Source: Neopestalotiopsis rosae
Taxonomy: Eukaryota > Ascomycota > Sordariomycetes > Amphisphaeriales > Sporocadaceae
Length of the DNA stretch: 64,000 nt
Direction of reading: 5' to 3'
Assembly: GCA_023078685.1 (NCBI GenBank)
Contig: JALGAS010000014.1
Span: 186,001-250,000, forward strand
Shown: positions 34,523 to 46,436 of the stretch, piece after piece
How positions within the stretch are numbered: the first letter of the stretch is position 1
Layout of the letters: each line of letters starts with the position of its first letter
Notes under the pieces: model-generated
What the model saw: the letters and a program-made list of their open reading frames with translations, nothing else
The model's database searches: none
Told to the model about the DNA's origin: nothing
Made by a program: the position numbers and the translations under genes

Positions 34523-36023
34523 TCAACGAAGATCCAGAACAATTCTTCCGTTGATTTTACCTGCTTCCATCTCCTCAAAGATCTAGCCCAGCTAATTAGC
34601 TCAAGTCAAAGACGAAAGTCGCAGCTAATACTCACGGCCGTAAGATCTTCCATTGGCCTTAACTCGTAATGAGTCTTGACGAGGCCGCGCGCTGCAATAT
34701 CCAAACATTCCCTTGCTTCAACTCGATTTCCCGATTTGTTCGCTGTGGTTATCTCCTTATCAGCCTATATCGCGTCATCAAGACAGCAGGACGCGCATAT
34801 TGGGCAGGGAGGAGGTGCATGCATCACGGAGAAAAGTCTTGAATAGTAACCCACCGAATATCGTTAATTCCAGTCCAATAAGATCAGCGACCTTTGCTCC
34901 ACCAATCGGCAGCTGTGGACCTTCCGGAACACCCAGGCACACCAAGGTGCCGCGGAAGCCGAGGAAGGAGATGGCTTGACTGTATGCTCGGTTGCTGGAC
35001 GAGCACATGAGCACAACCTTGGCACTCTCCTTGGTGACGGCTCTCACGGCTGCCGCGAGCTGCGCATCCGTGTCGTACTTGGTAAAGTCAATAAAGGCGT
35101 CCGCGTTGAAGCCCAGGCAGAACTGTTCCTTGGATCCCGCGTCCAGTGCCAGTACTCTGGCGCCCAGCACCTTGGCGTATTGGATGGCGAGATGGCCGAG
35201 ACCGCCTCCGGCGCCGCTGATTACCACCCACTGCCCGTGCTGCACCTTTGCCCTCTTCAGACCCGCATACACCGAGATGCCGCCGCACATGAGCGGTGCG
35301 GCGCCACCGAGGTCGATATTGTCGGGCATCGGGGTTACATATATCGCTGGGCTGAGACAGTACTGCTGGAATGTTCCAGCAGTGAGATAACCGGAGATTG
35401 TGCCTGAGCTGCAAGTTGTCTCGCCTCCTTCCAGGCAATTGTCTAGACATGATATTCATGTTAGAAGCTGCTGGCCGATGGGAAATTGGGGCATCGGATA
35501 GCTAATATAGAGGTGACACTACTGACCGCAACTTAAACAGGCGCTCGCTGCATACTTGATTCCCACCATTGAGCCGATTGGGGGCTGCTTGACGCCATCG
35601 CCGTGGGCGACGATTTTCCCTACACCTTTTCTCAAGTTTAGAACCATGAACGATCATGTTTGATGTATGGCAGCATTACCTTCGTGCCCTCCGATTTGTC
35701 CTGTAGTGTACGGGTTAGTGTCCATTCATGTCACAGTATTTGATGTGGGAGTATATGTATCCTACCCTTTGGGGTTGGAAGCGGCAGCGTCTCGAAGCCA
35801 TTTGTGCAGAATCCATAATCTGTGTGGCACACACCCGAGTAGAGCCTGGAATAGGGAGCAGTGGTTAGAAGTTTTGAAGATAATAAAACGTCGGGAATAA
35901 GACGGACAATCGAACAAGCACTTCACCTGGCCCGGGTGTGGGGATTGGCAATTCTACGACTTCCGTTTTGATGCTCGGAGGGTCGGAGTAGATTACGGCT
36001 TTGTTGACGCCTTCGATGGCCAT
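34523..36023 (-). CDS. Zinc-dependent alcohol dehydrogenase
   Basis: Medium-chain dehydrogenase, 356 residues from seven exons: 36023-35908, 35845-35766, 35700-35680, 35625-35527, 35442-34855, 34742-34636 and 34582-34523. Exon 3 is only 21 nt and carries the catalytic zinc-site GGHEG. SGVCHTD supplies the zinc cysteine and GAGGGLG binds NAD(P). The end, ARGLVKTHY then EEMEAGKINGRIVLDLR, is typical of yeast-type ADHs. The structural-zinc cysteines are spaced C-x2-C-x3-C-x7-C instead of the usual C-x2-C-x2-C-x7-C; this spacing depends on the intron 4 junction. It interconverts alcohols and aldehydes in the cytosol. It is divergent from P450-3, so oxidation in two steps (P450 hydroxylation, then ADH) is plausible. 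Confidence 0.9.
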
Positions 36024-36033
36024 GTTTAATGAT

Positions 36034-36072
<39 letters not shown>

Positions 36073-36856
36073 GCTTGGATGCTTCTTTTCTTTACTAGGC
36101 GATTGGAAGTGTTGGGTTAGGTTGTTTCTGCGTGCTTATTTAATCTGGTTAAGTGAAAGTACAAGTGAAGATAATGAAGTGTAATTTTGCCGAGGCAATG
36201 ACTTATCAAGCTTTCTTTCCAGTCATTGATCAACCAAGATGTTGAGTAACTTATGGATAAATATAAGTCAGTATTTCTCGTGCTGGAACGGTACGTCCAC
36301 TATAGCCAATTCTGTGTGGCATGCTGGGTATCTGTGAGTCAGTGTTGTCCGACTCACGAGAATCATGTGAACTACGAGAATCAAGCTGATCCGCTGACCT
36401 AATTCACATCTTTTGAGATTTCTACCAATGCGCAATTGGGTACTCTATGCCAAATATTTATGGAATTGTTCCCCAGATTCCAAGCCGATCAGTCCGGCGA
36501 AGAAAATGTGGATAGCGCTAGCAAACGGTCTCGTTTGCTGTTTGGGGGACTAAACCTCCCCCTGTTGCTATACCCTTGTCTATCGTGAGATCCATGTCTG
36601 TGCTTGTGGAGGGAAAGTGGAGGCCAAGACAACACAGTCGTGCGGGGAAAGCGCCTACTGACTCGACATAATCGAGTCAGAGTATTCCCTCCCCCGTCGC
36701 AGGACAAATGAGTGAACCTTTATTGGCCAGGGCACCGTATAGGAAGGTCGGAGTCAGTGGCATGTCGATCAAAACGCATCATAACCATTTATATACAAGA
36801 CAATATCACTCGAATACCAAGTACCGAGATCCAATGTCATCTTCTTCAACAAAAAA
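36024..36856. other. Divergent promoter between alcohol dehydrogenase and P450-3
   Basis: About 0.83 kb. Contains the (CT)15 run in the ADH leader and a TATA-like TTATATA at 36789-36795, about 65 bp before the P450-3 start. No gene. Confidence 0.5.
36038..36067. repeat. (CT)15 microsatellite in the ADH leader
   Basis: Perfect CT run, which is (GA)15 on the ADH strand, ending 15 nt before the ADH start codon. It therefore probably lies in the 5' untranslated region or core promoter, where length changes could affect expression. Confidence 0.9.
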
Positions 36857-38850
36857 ATGAATTCTATGGACATCAACACGAAAATACTGGAGGGCGGCAC
36901 TGCCCAGCTTGCGGCAGTGGCAGTCGGAATCCTCGCCCATTTGTTTGTTTTCCGCATCGGTGAATGGGATCTTGCAACCACAAGCCTAATCGTCTCCTTC
37001 TTCGGCTTTCAGTTGGTCTCTGCTGCAGCGCTATCGAACTTGGCCTCGGATCATGTCTCGTTGTTCGATGCTCAAATCATTGTTTCACGCCTTGCATTCC
37101 TCGCATTAGGTGGCATTTTCTCCAGCATGGTCGTCTATCGCGCGTTCTTTCATCGACTCTGCAAGTTTCCAGGTCCCTTTTGGGCTCGTATATCCAACCT
37201 TTACGTCACTTCTCTGTCAGCCAAGAAATTGCACCTGTACGCTGAGGTCCAGGAGCTTCACAGACAGTATGGTGACATCGTGCGCCTAGGTGAGCATTCT
37301 ATACGGAAACTGCTTGGAAGTTAGACGAATCCCACTCACACTTCATCAGGCCCTTCGGAGTTGTCCGTCAACAATAAACTTGCTGTTGCTGCAGTCCATG
37401 GGGCTCAAACAACCTGCACCAAAGGGCCATGGTACAACATTCTGCACCCAATGGTTTCGTTGCAATTGATCCGCAACAAGCCAGAGCATATCAAGCGCCG
37501 CCGCGTTTGGGACCGTGGGTTCAGTGCAAGCGGTGCGACAGCCACTTTCTCTGTATCTTTGAGGAGTCTTACTAATGAATTCTGTTAGCTCTACGCAACT
37601 ATGAACCTAGAGTTCAAGACTACACAAATCAGCTTATGCAGCAGCTCGCAAAGCGGGAGAATCAGCCGGTCAATGTCACGGATTGGTTCAACTTTTACAG
37701 TTTCGATGTCATGGGCGACCTTGCTTGGGGAAAATCCTTCAACATGCTCCGCGACGGAATCAAGCACTACTTCATGAAGTCCCTTCATGCTGACATGACC
37801 AACGTTGGGCTATTCAGCCATTTGGTCTGGCTATTCCCGATCTTCAAAGCGACACCTATTCTGAATGCAGAGAACAAGAAGTTTTGGAGCTGGGTTAACA
37901 AACAGGTTGCTGACCGGAAAATGGTAAATACATACTCGCACCGACAACATCAACTTTAGCTAACCCCTCTCCAGATGAAGCCAAGCCACCAAGATGTTTT
38001 CTCGTCTCTTTTGGAACATCATGAAAGTCAAGGAAAGCCCAGCCATCAGGATGAACTCAATCTCACCGGCGACGCGTATCTTATTGCAGTTGCAGGAAGG
38101 TAAGTCTGAACTAGGGAACATCCTTGGAATAAAGCTGACATAATTCCAGCGATACCACAGCAGCATCCCTGACCTGCATGTTTTTCGAGCTATCACAAAA
38201 CCAAGAAGCACTCAAAGCGCTCCAGAAAGAGGTCGACGACCTTTATGCGTCTACGGAAAATATCGATGCAATGACACTTTCGAAATTGAAATACATGGAC
38301 GCAGTCATTAACGAAGCACTCCGCTTACATCCACCGGTTCCCTCAGGTCTGCAGAGAATGACACCTCCAGAAGGTCTACAGATTGGCGAGACCTTTATCC
38401 CGGGCAACACCATTCTTCAGATTCCCTCCTACACAATGTATCGGGGTACGTAATTCTTCCACTTTGAAAGACCCAATTCCATGTTACTAACCGTCATAGA
38501 TGAACGTTTCTTTTTGCGGCCAGATGAGTTCATCCCAACCAGGTGGACCACGCAAAAGGAGTTGAACGTGGACGATTCCATCTTCCATCCCTTCTCCACA
38601 GGTAGGCTTTTATTCCCTTTTCTTGTTGATTATGCCGCTAATGATATACCAAGGCCGTACCTCTTGCATCGGCAAGCAGTTGGGCTTGATGGAGCTCAGA
38701 GCCGTCGCGTCGCAGATTGTTCGTAAATACGATGTCAGTCTTGCGCCAGGCCAAGACCCTCAGGCGTTTTTGGATGGCAGAAGGGACACATTCACGTTGG
38801 CACTGGGCTCTCTTGAACTCGTATTTAAACCTAGATTGCAGAAAGCGTGA
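36857..38850 (+). CDS. Cytochrome P450 (P450-3) with multi-helix N-terminus
   Basis: 556 residues from seven exons (36857-37289, 37350-37532, 37589-37923, 37975-38099, 38150-38445, 38500-38601, 38654-38850). About three hydrophobic helices precede the CKFPGPF hinge, an N-terminus seen in some fungal P450s such as tryprostatin-type hydroxylases. The I helix AGRSDTTA is normal, ExxR is EALR, and PTRW is the PERF-type motif. The haem loop reads FSTGRTSCIGK: the Cys ligand and both Gly are present, but the usual Arg two residues before Cys is Thr with Arg one position earlier. Related multi-helix P450s are also known to lack this Arg, so activity is likely. It is divergent from the zinc alcohol dehydrogenase. 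Confidence 0.9.
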
Positions 38851-40267
38851 GGAGTTCGTTGTATTCATGGAGCTACTACTCACAGCGAATAATCTGCTCG
38901 GGTGTATTAGATAGCCTTTCAACACCTCTTTCTTGAGGCTCACCAGGACGAATCAGGACGAATACAGTTTTATTTTACCCGCTTCTTCGATTGTATGCCC
39001 CTTTATGTTGAACCAAATGGTAAACAGATATCCAGGGGTAGCTTGAATTTATTGTTCATGCGTTTTCTCCTCGATGCCTTGAATGTATTTTAGAAATGTC
39101 GGCCATTATGACATCTTTGATTGCTCGGCCCGCGGTTTAATATATGACTTAATACTGATCAGCTAGATTCATGGAGGTGATTACACTCAAAGAATGTTTG
39201 ATTGCTCTTGGATTAAGAGGTATCGATGGGATAATATTTGATACAAGAAATCAGACAGATTCAGGTCTAATGGTAATGGTGCATTTCGTTTGCACGATGT
39301 TTTTATATAGTGTTATTGCCAGATGAAGCATGATGGAGTCCGTACACCAGGGTGTGCTTGAGCACACGATGCAAATGACGACCAGAGTAGATAGATGTAC
39401 GGGGCTCCCGAGGATTAGCCAGGGCCACCCAAATAAGCCTGTATCTTACGAAAACTTAGAGGCGCAGAACATACATAAATCAACACATCACACAATTAAC
39501 ATCCATATCACACCGGTATAAACTCTAATACGAAAGCGTCACACGTGAATTACACGTACTTGTTGCCTCTTGGTTCTTGGTCCTGCCGGGGGCATTTTTG
39601 TGACGCTAAGGTGACCCACAAATTCAACTTACAATAGCGGGTGATCGACAGCAAATAGTCAATGTACAGCTCGCTAGGGAGCTCGTGCTCTGTCGAACTA
39701 TATATATTGAATGGATCCAAGACCCGATGCTGACCGGATCGATCAGATCCGCTATATCTGAAATCGGGGGCGTATACTCTCGAGTCCCCGAGCCCCATAA
39801 GCCTAATCTCAGCTTGGACGACACAACCAATAGGAGGCTCTTACCGGCATTCATACGGGGCGACCCCTTTAAAGATCGTCCTTGAGTATGCACTCATTTT
39901 GGCTTTGGTCATGATGTCAGTATTCTCAAGGATTAAGATAGAGTTGATCCAGCTCCAACTTTGTCAAGATGTATACCTGATCACCGTGATCAGCTTCCCT
40001 CTAAGACGAATGCAGTGCATCGCACCTTGCAGGCAGGTTCAATAGTTGACACCAAGTATTCTGCATTGGCCCCCGGCCACCGCCTCGAGATGGCTGAAAT
40101 TGTCAGCGATGAGCTATCGTGTGGATGTATCTGTGAGCTCGAGAAAGGTCATCAAAACTATATAAAGACTCAACAATCCAGAAACCAAAAGTAGAACCCG
40201 AACAAGACAACTCACTACCTTTCACTTAGCAACAAAAATCCATCAATCAAGACTCGACAATCCCAAG
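38851..40267. other. Long intergenic region before the HsbA-like gene
   Basis: About 1.4 kb without a supported gene. The right end holds a TATA box for the HsbA-like gene, listed separately. Open frames at 39330-39521 and 39624-39893 show no recognisable features. Confidence 0.45.
40159..40166 (+). promoter_or_regulatory. TATA box of the HsbA-like gene
   Basis: TATATAAA, 102 bp upstream of the start codon, followed by an A/C-rich leader typical of highly expressed fungal genes. Confidence 0.55.
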
Positions 40268-41132
40268 ATGCATTTCAGATCTGTTCTGCCACTTCTGGGC
40301 CTCGCTGCCTCTGCCTCTGCCGCGATGAGTGCTTCCCAGATGACAGCCAATATCGATGCAGTCACTCAGATGTCATCAGACACCAACAATATTGCCCAGA
40401 GCATTTCTATCACCAACCTTTTTAGTACTACACCTGTACGTCAAGTCCCCCTTCACGGTCTTGCCATTATACTTTTCGCATGTGATGATTAATGCCAATC
40501 GTGACTGCAGCAATTGATCGGAGGCTTCAGGTCAATCGTCACCGCTGTCACGAACGATATCACTGCCATGGAGAACAAACGCTCTCTGAAGACTCGCCAG
40601 GATTGCTTGGACGTCACAGACGTGGAAAAATGCCTCGCAGACGTGGGAGAGATCGTCGAAGACCCTGGTGAGATTCTTGGAACGAAGCGCTCTGTCAAGG
40701 TTAGTCATGAATGCCATTCTCGGTTGCATTCTTCATGCTGGGTGCATTTTCTGACACTCGAGTCTAGGCTTCCAGGATGACCAGACGGCAGTTTACTTCC
40801 TTCAGTGATGTCGAGCAGCAAGCTATCTGCGCATCCTTCAAAGACGTAAGCTTTGCCCAGGAATTGAATTCTGCACGTCACGGTACTAACTAAACCATCA
40901 GTTTGTCACGATCCATCAACAGCTTCTGAACACCGTCATTGGCAAGCATGGCCTGCTGAGCCAGACCCCCTTCACCGCACCCATGGCCGCGGTGCTCCGT
41001 ACCCTGGAGGGTGCTGTTGATACGCTTGCATTCGGTGTGATTGATCTCGTTCCTACTTGCGCCCAGGGTGCCACGCAGAACCTGAATAGTTTGGACACGA
41101 CCCTGAATGACGCCATCACGACATACCAGTAA
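40268..41132 (+). CDS. HsbA-like hydrophobic-surface-binding cell wall protein
   Basis: 221 residues from four exons (40268-40435, 40511-40699, 40768-40845, 40902-41132). A clear signal peptide (about 1-19, ending ASA) is followed by helical segments rich in Asn, Thr and Asp with a few cysteines. The layout matches the HsbA/cell-wall galactomannoprotein family: an N-terminal helix pair around NIDAVTQMSS and a C-terminal helix with NTVIGKHGLL and LEGAVDTLAF. Such proteins are secreted, bind hydrophobic surfaces and help attach hydrolases or appressoria to surfaces. The protein is somewhat longer than the family average, with an extra dibasic stretch near SLKTRQ. Single-domain; no enzymatic motif. 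Convergent with the NmrA-like gene. Confidence 0.8.
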
Positions 41133-41567
41133 ATGCGCGGAGCCAGCGGGCTTCCAACTACTTGATGGATTAGATTTTGCATAGATATATATGGCTGAGG
41201 ACAACTATTGACTTATGAAGGAGGGCCAGATAAAACTTGGCACCAATAGCTTAGACAGTTATATACAATGATATTTACCTTTTGCGTAAGTCAAGAATGC
41301 ACACCATAACGTGAAACAGGCAAATATGCGCACTCCATTTTGACCAGGTCTGTCCATTTCCAAATACATCAAATCAGTTTTGAAGCTGGTGTCTAGACTG
41401 AGCAAGCAAAAGGCACATTATTGATCATTTCAAGACGTGGCGAAATGTGCTAGTATTCATTTGAGATGACGGCTAGCCGTCTGCCCTAGAAAGTGTCTGA
41501 TATGCGCGAAAACAACAATTGATTTGTAAAACTAATGTAGTGCCACGATTTGCACCCCACTCAGATA
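41133..41567. other. Convergent intergenic spacer
   Basis: Between the HsbA-like and NmrA-like genes. No gene seen. Confidence 0.5.
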
Positions 41568-42690
41568 TTATACTCTCGAATCACTCCATCCTTTCTCCAA
41601 AATATCCCGGACCTTTAGAGCTTGAATATCCGGGAATTCTTGATTCAACAATTGGCGCGAGCCCGGGTTGAAATACCCTTGATGGAACCAAAGGCCAAAC
41701 TGCGAGAAAAGAAATTGGAATGCTTCTTTAGGGAAGATGCTGTAGTTTGGAGCATGGCCGGGGAGTTCCGTCATGGCGCCAGACTGGAGCATTTCGATTG
41801 AATCGTGTACAACGCGGAATTTAGTACCTAGACTTATTAAACCACCATTCATGTGCTCATAAGGCCACGGTGATAGGAAGACTTACCTTTGATAGATTCG
41901 GCCATTTCCAGCACTTCATTCCAAGTCACTTTATCACCAACAATCCAACCTTCGCATGGCCAGTGGGGCAGATCCAGGCTTGCGACAACAAATTTGGCAA
42001 TGTCGTTGGTGTGAGTGAATGCAACGGGCGTTTCTCCAGAGCCTGGGATCGCAGCAGCGTTGGCCTCCATGTCAATGACTATGGGTATCGTTTGGGTGTA
42101 GCTTTGCAGTCGCGGAACTCCTAAAAAGTCGGAAAAGTAGCCGTTGTAAATTGCCATGTACTCGACAGTCGTCTCTTTTAATGCATGCAGAACATCAAGT
42201 TTGGCCTTGACAGACGGAAGTATTCCATGCCTATACTGGTCAACAAACGCAAACGAATACATCATGCGAATGAGACCAACCTTTCTTCATAGTGGAAACT
42301 TCCAAAGATACTAGGTATGTATCTCTTGGTCGTTTGAGATTGCTCAATAGCTCGCATGAGGTTAATCTCTGGGGTTGGGTCCATCATATAGTTCATCGTC
42401 GAGATAACAACATCCACACTGTGATCTTGGAGGACATTTCTAATGCCATCAATGCTATTGTAATCCACTACCACGGTGGTGTATCCGTTTTCCTCTTCTT
42501 GGGTATCTTGCGCAGCCTGGCTTGTGTTTTAGTGCGCTTTTGACATCATTTCACTGAGACAGTATGAACGTAAGTGCAAACTCACCTTGCGGCTGAAAAC
42601 TGAGATCTTATGCTTTGAGGTAAATCGAAGCTGATCAACAACTGCCCGACCAAGGCCGTTTGTGCCACCTGCGACTGCAACAACAGCCAT
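41568..42690 (-). CDS. NmrA-like NAD(P)-binding protein
   Basis: 314 residues from four exons (42690-42586, 42516-42281, 42230-41887, 41827-41568). The N-terminus AVAGGTNGLGRAVV is the Rossmann cofactor motif. Then come VVISTMNY, RYIPSIFGSF, SVKAKLDVLHAL, the family-typical ANAAAIPGSGETPVAFTHT, and a C-terminal helical cap. The family includes isoflavone-reductase-like enzymes and the NmrA nitrogen-regulator sensor; active reductases usually keep a catalytic Lys, here plausibly the Lys in VKAKL. Function is either a small-molecule reductase or a redox sensor. Cytosolic. The second intron (donor GTTGGT, acceptor TATAG) was chosen because the alternative acceptor breaks the frame. Confidence 0.85.
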
Positions 42691-44196
42691 TGCGTACTGA
42701 TTTTACTCATTTATCAAAGTGTGTCCTTTCAACTTGCCAACGGGACGAATATTTATCAAGTTTTGAACACTAGCTTCGGTAACTTTTTATAGCTGCTTAA
42801 TAATATTGTGCCGGTCTCCACTAATAGCCGCGTAGGTTGTGCCAGTGCCGCACCTTAGTGGTCATTGATCAATGCTTCGCAGCAGGGGTACTCTGGACAA
42901 ACTCGACAAGCCGTAATGCAGACGGGTTGTCGGGCAAATATAGAAGTCTCCGAAGCCGAAGCCGGTAGATCACGGTCCCCGAGAGCATGACCCGTGAGTT
43001 TCGGTGAAGTGGACTTTGGAGGTGGTTCAACATGCTCCCAGCTTTGCTCAAGTTTAATGGCCATTTGCGATTCTTATCTCAAGGGTTAGGCTCTGGTGAT
43101 GGGACTCCCGGATTCTTATCCGGGACGGCGAGTATTATCCGGGACGGCGCCGGGGTTAGGTAGATTTGGGTCCGTAATCTATTGCTCAATAGGGGCCCAT
43201 GGTTGGATCTTATTCTAAAATGAATTGGAAACGTATGACGAAAAGAGATTGCCAGCAGCTCTTGGACAATTTCGAGCCGCCCAGAGCCCATTACCCAGTT
43301 CGCTCGAGATTCTTGCTGTTCGCAGCGCAGTGGTATGTTACGAAACCTAATAGGGGTTGGCTTGGATGGGGCCCCATTCAAAATTAGGTAGGCCGGGCAT
43401 GCAGAAAACAGGGCAAAAGGAAACTAAAGGGCCATTGCATTGACCCTCTCAGTACCCTTTAAGATGGGGAGAATTATCATTAGGGCAGACGACGCTTGAA
43501 ATCAATGCCGGATCATATCGGGTTCTATCTAATCTATACTGTAGCACGCCCCAAACAGGCAGGAGTTGGTTTGATGAATAGAAAGGATGTTCAAAATAGG
43601 CGATCCTGGTCCCCGAGTGAGCATATATGCGTACGACATGACTAACCTAGCATCGTCATTGTACTAAGACGCCCGTATTTTGGGGAGAGAGATGTGTCGT
43701 CATTGAATGTCACGTAACATACGTGAAGCGTGCAGTGACTTCCTCAATTGCATCGCGGAATACCGAGTATACCTGACACAGGTTCATTTCGTATTAGAGA
43801 TATCAGTCAGCGATTGGTATAACTACACAGTACGTCATACAATAGTCCGTGCTAGAGTGATCTGCACATATCCTCTTTCAATACGAGAAGCTCAAACAGG
43901 AGACCCTCCAATAGGCTGGACACCCGTTGCTGCTTGAGAACTCCACGGAGCTAATCCGAGGATGGTAGAAAATGCGCCACCTACCCCTGTCAACGCAGCC
44001 TCAACGGTCAGTGGTGAGCCCATATGCTATATACCTAACCACTAGATATATAAGTCTATACGTCCTCTTAGTTGACGCAATATTGGACACATATGACAAC
44101 TTCCATCAAACAATCTCAGCAATTTCACTACTGTACTTCTTCCATCTCACTCACAACGAGCCAACCGACTCAATTTGTCCCATAAACAACGCCAAT
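42691..44196. other. Divergent intergenic region
   Basis: About 1.5 kb between the NmrA-like gene and the small cysteine-rich protein. Contains a short direct repeat at 43083-43160, described under findings. The open frames are unrecognised. The right end, from about 44020, includes TATA-like stretches for the secreted protein. Confidence 0.45.
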
Positions 44197-44466
44197 ATGC
44201 AGTTCTCCTACGCCGCCATTATCGCCATCCTCTCCTGCGTTGCGGTTGCCACTCCCGTGGTCCGCAACGTCCCAGACTCTTGCGACACGCAGTACGACCA
44301 GTGCGTCACTGCTCCGGATGCCAACATCTCGACTTGCGTCTCGCGACAGGCCACTTGCGAAAGCAACTGCCAGGCCGGTTACGATAGCTGCCGCACCGCA
44401 AACGACGCCAACCTCTCTACCTGCGTTGCCACTTTTGACGCGTGCGCCGGCCACCTCCCCAACTGA
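44197..44466 (+). CDS. Small secreted cysteine-rich protein (effector candidate)
   Basis: 89 residues, single exon. A signal peptide (about 1-18) precedes a mature part of about 70 residues with eight cysteines. The mature sequence is two copies of one unit: the first contains YDQCVTAPDANISTCV and the second YDSCRTANDANLSTCV, with cysteine spacing conserved. NIS and NLS are potential N-glycosylation sites. Size, secretion and cysteine content are those of fungal effector candidates or small wall proteins; nothing shows activity. Start: the first ATG that gives a signal peptide; the longer open frame from 43972 is an artefact of the upstream leader. Confidence 0.78.
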   Translation: MQFSYAAIIAILSCVAVATPVVRNVPDSCDTQYDQCVTAPDANISTCVSRQATCESNCQAGYDSCRTANDANLSTCVATFDACAGHLPN

Positions 44467-46318
44467 GTCGAAAAGGAACGAAAGGGCATTTTTGTACAAC
44501 GGCGAGTGTATGAACAAGGGGAGAACTATCCGATGACCACCATTATCCGAACTATTGCGATACAATATTTATATATATATCATATAATGTGTTTGCAGAG
44601 CACAGAAGAAACATGTCACAGACCCGGCTTTGGCCTCTTTCTCAGCGATCGTAGTGAATCAACACAACTTAAGCACGTAAAAAAGTGGCCACCCCAAAAG
44701 ACACATGGTACAGCACCTTTCGTTATGAAAAGTCGTGGAAATAAGTGCACAGTATGGCAGAAAACTGAAATGATCGAGAGGCTTAATGAAATTACCCGTA
44801 GTGAAGTTTGTTTAATCTCAGCGGTTATTGGTCGATATGAACATCCAAGTCGACTCTAGAGTCAACAATTGACATGCGGTACCAACAAAACGTAGGTTAA
44901 ATAATTCCAGCATGTCGCCGACAGACCTAAACTCACTCAGAGTGTTATTACTGCCAAAGAAAGGGGCACGGTTGCAAGACCCGTGTAAAGCTCCTACTAC
45001 TTTTACAGTATGGCCTGTCCGACGTACTAAACCAGCAGACGTCCTCTTGGAAACCGTAATGCTCTACTACATTTGAACGACTAATATCGATACAAATAAA
45101 GAGCTACCGGTCACAGCTGCATACGCCAACGTCCGCCAGACACTAACTGGTTGGAAATCGGCACTCCATACACTTTCTCTAACGTTCCACAACTTCCGTT
45201 ATTATGATTCTGCCTGTTATTTCTATATGTACCATGATTATTTCATTACGACCAATCTCGTCATTTCGGTCTTTGATCCGGCCTATGCAGCACCAATGAT
45301 CGAGTGAACTACATCCTCATGAACATATACGCCTACTGCCAGCAGTTTCGAGGTGGGGATCTGTTATGTTTGCCCTAATGAATATTCTCTGATACGGTCA
45401 TACCTTGATAATTGGGTCATTGAAGGTCAGTATATTTTATCCAATCTTTTACGAACATCCTCTCGAGGGGACGTGATAGGCAAAGCGCCATGGTGACAAG
45501 CTTGGCTGAAGAGCGTCGATATCAACCTTTGCTCGTCCTCATAGCTTCTACAGAGACATGCACGACGGCCACACCAAGTTCCACTGTTTCCAGTGTAACT
45601 GGCACCAGCTCTTCAACTCTTTCAGCCACACCCATTTCTACCGACATTGCTTCTACCTCAACGCTCGGGACCAGCAGCTCGACTACGGAGATTTGTATTA
45701 TTTCGAGTGTGCTAAATATGATGAGTTTGCAGGGATTTCTGAGAATTCTCGTGATTTCTTATGGGAAGTCATGGGATAATCAGTTATGCTTATTGTTCAA
45801 TTAGTTGATACATGGATTTGACTTAGAAGAGAGATATGTTAACAGGTTTCTAATTCGAGTGTTTCTTGAATATGATTCCATTATACGGCGATCACACAAA
45901 GTTCAGTATGCTCCACCATTGGCTAGCTTTCACTTCCCTAAGCATTCAACTGCATGTGATACACACGCAATTATGCTATTATAAAGATTGTTTTCGGAAT
46001 CTGTGGCGAGTGTCTCAAATATCCTGACCTAATTAACCTCTACCGCTTTGCTACGCCTTTGGCAAATACAACTTTTTTTTATCACTCTGTATTTATCTGA
46101 AAAAAAGGGGGAAAGGAACCATGAACAACACCAAAGAGAACGGTATCGCAAATCGTCACTCATCCGATTACCAATCGAATTAAAGTAGAATTAAAAAAAT
46201 CTCGGATACATAGTTAAGCAGACATAATGTAAATATACAATCATTACCAACCATTCAAAATTTCTCAGCATGGATCTGTTGTGACATAGAGGGGAAAAAG
46301 ATATCAGAAAAACAAAAA
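44467..46318. other. Long intergenic region with a Ser/Thr-rich open frame
   Basis: About 1.85 kb. The open frame 45490-45804 encodes a Ser/Thr-rich segment (about residues 20-65) like a mucin linker but has no signal peptide or domain; it may be a relic or chance. No other gene supported. The sequence just before the 5S gene is A-rich. Confidence 0.4.
46306..46318 (-). terminator. RNA polymerase III terminator of 5S rRNA
   Basis: On the minus strand the sequence after the 5S 3' end reads TTTTTGTTTTT, two T runs immediately downstream, the usual Pol III stop signal. Confidence 0.75.
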
Positions 46319-46436
46319 CATACAACACCAGGGATTCCCCAGTGGTCACCCACCTGAGTACTGATCCGGCGATCGCCAGTTTATCTAGGGCAGAGCGGAC
46401 GGGATGCCGAGTTTTCTAGCGTCTATGGTCGTATGT
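46319..46436 (-). rRNA. 5S ribosomal RNA
   Basis: 118 nt on the minus strand. The 5' end ACATACGACCAT and 3' end GTGTTGTATG can pair as helix I. Internal promoter and conserved parts are present: CCCGTCCGCTCT, GATCAGTACTCAGGTGGGTG and GACCACTGGGGAATCCC. This matches fungal 5S rRNA closely. It is followed downstream by TTTTTG then TTTTT, a Pol III terminator. A lone dispersed copy is normal in filamentous ascomycetes, where 5S genes are not in the rDNA array. Possible variant or pseudogene status cannot be judged without the other copies. Confidence 0.9.

Noticed and set aside
41849..42265. Alternative acceptor at 42243 in the NmrA-like gene
   Set aside because: It would require a weak GTCTCA donor; GTTGGT with acceptor TATAG gives a clean frame and family-like sequence.
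45490..45804. Ser/Thr-rich open frame as a mucin gene
   Set aside because: No signal peptide, short, no domain; could be chance or a relic. Mentioned in the gap entry only.
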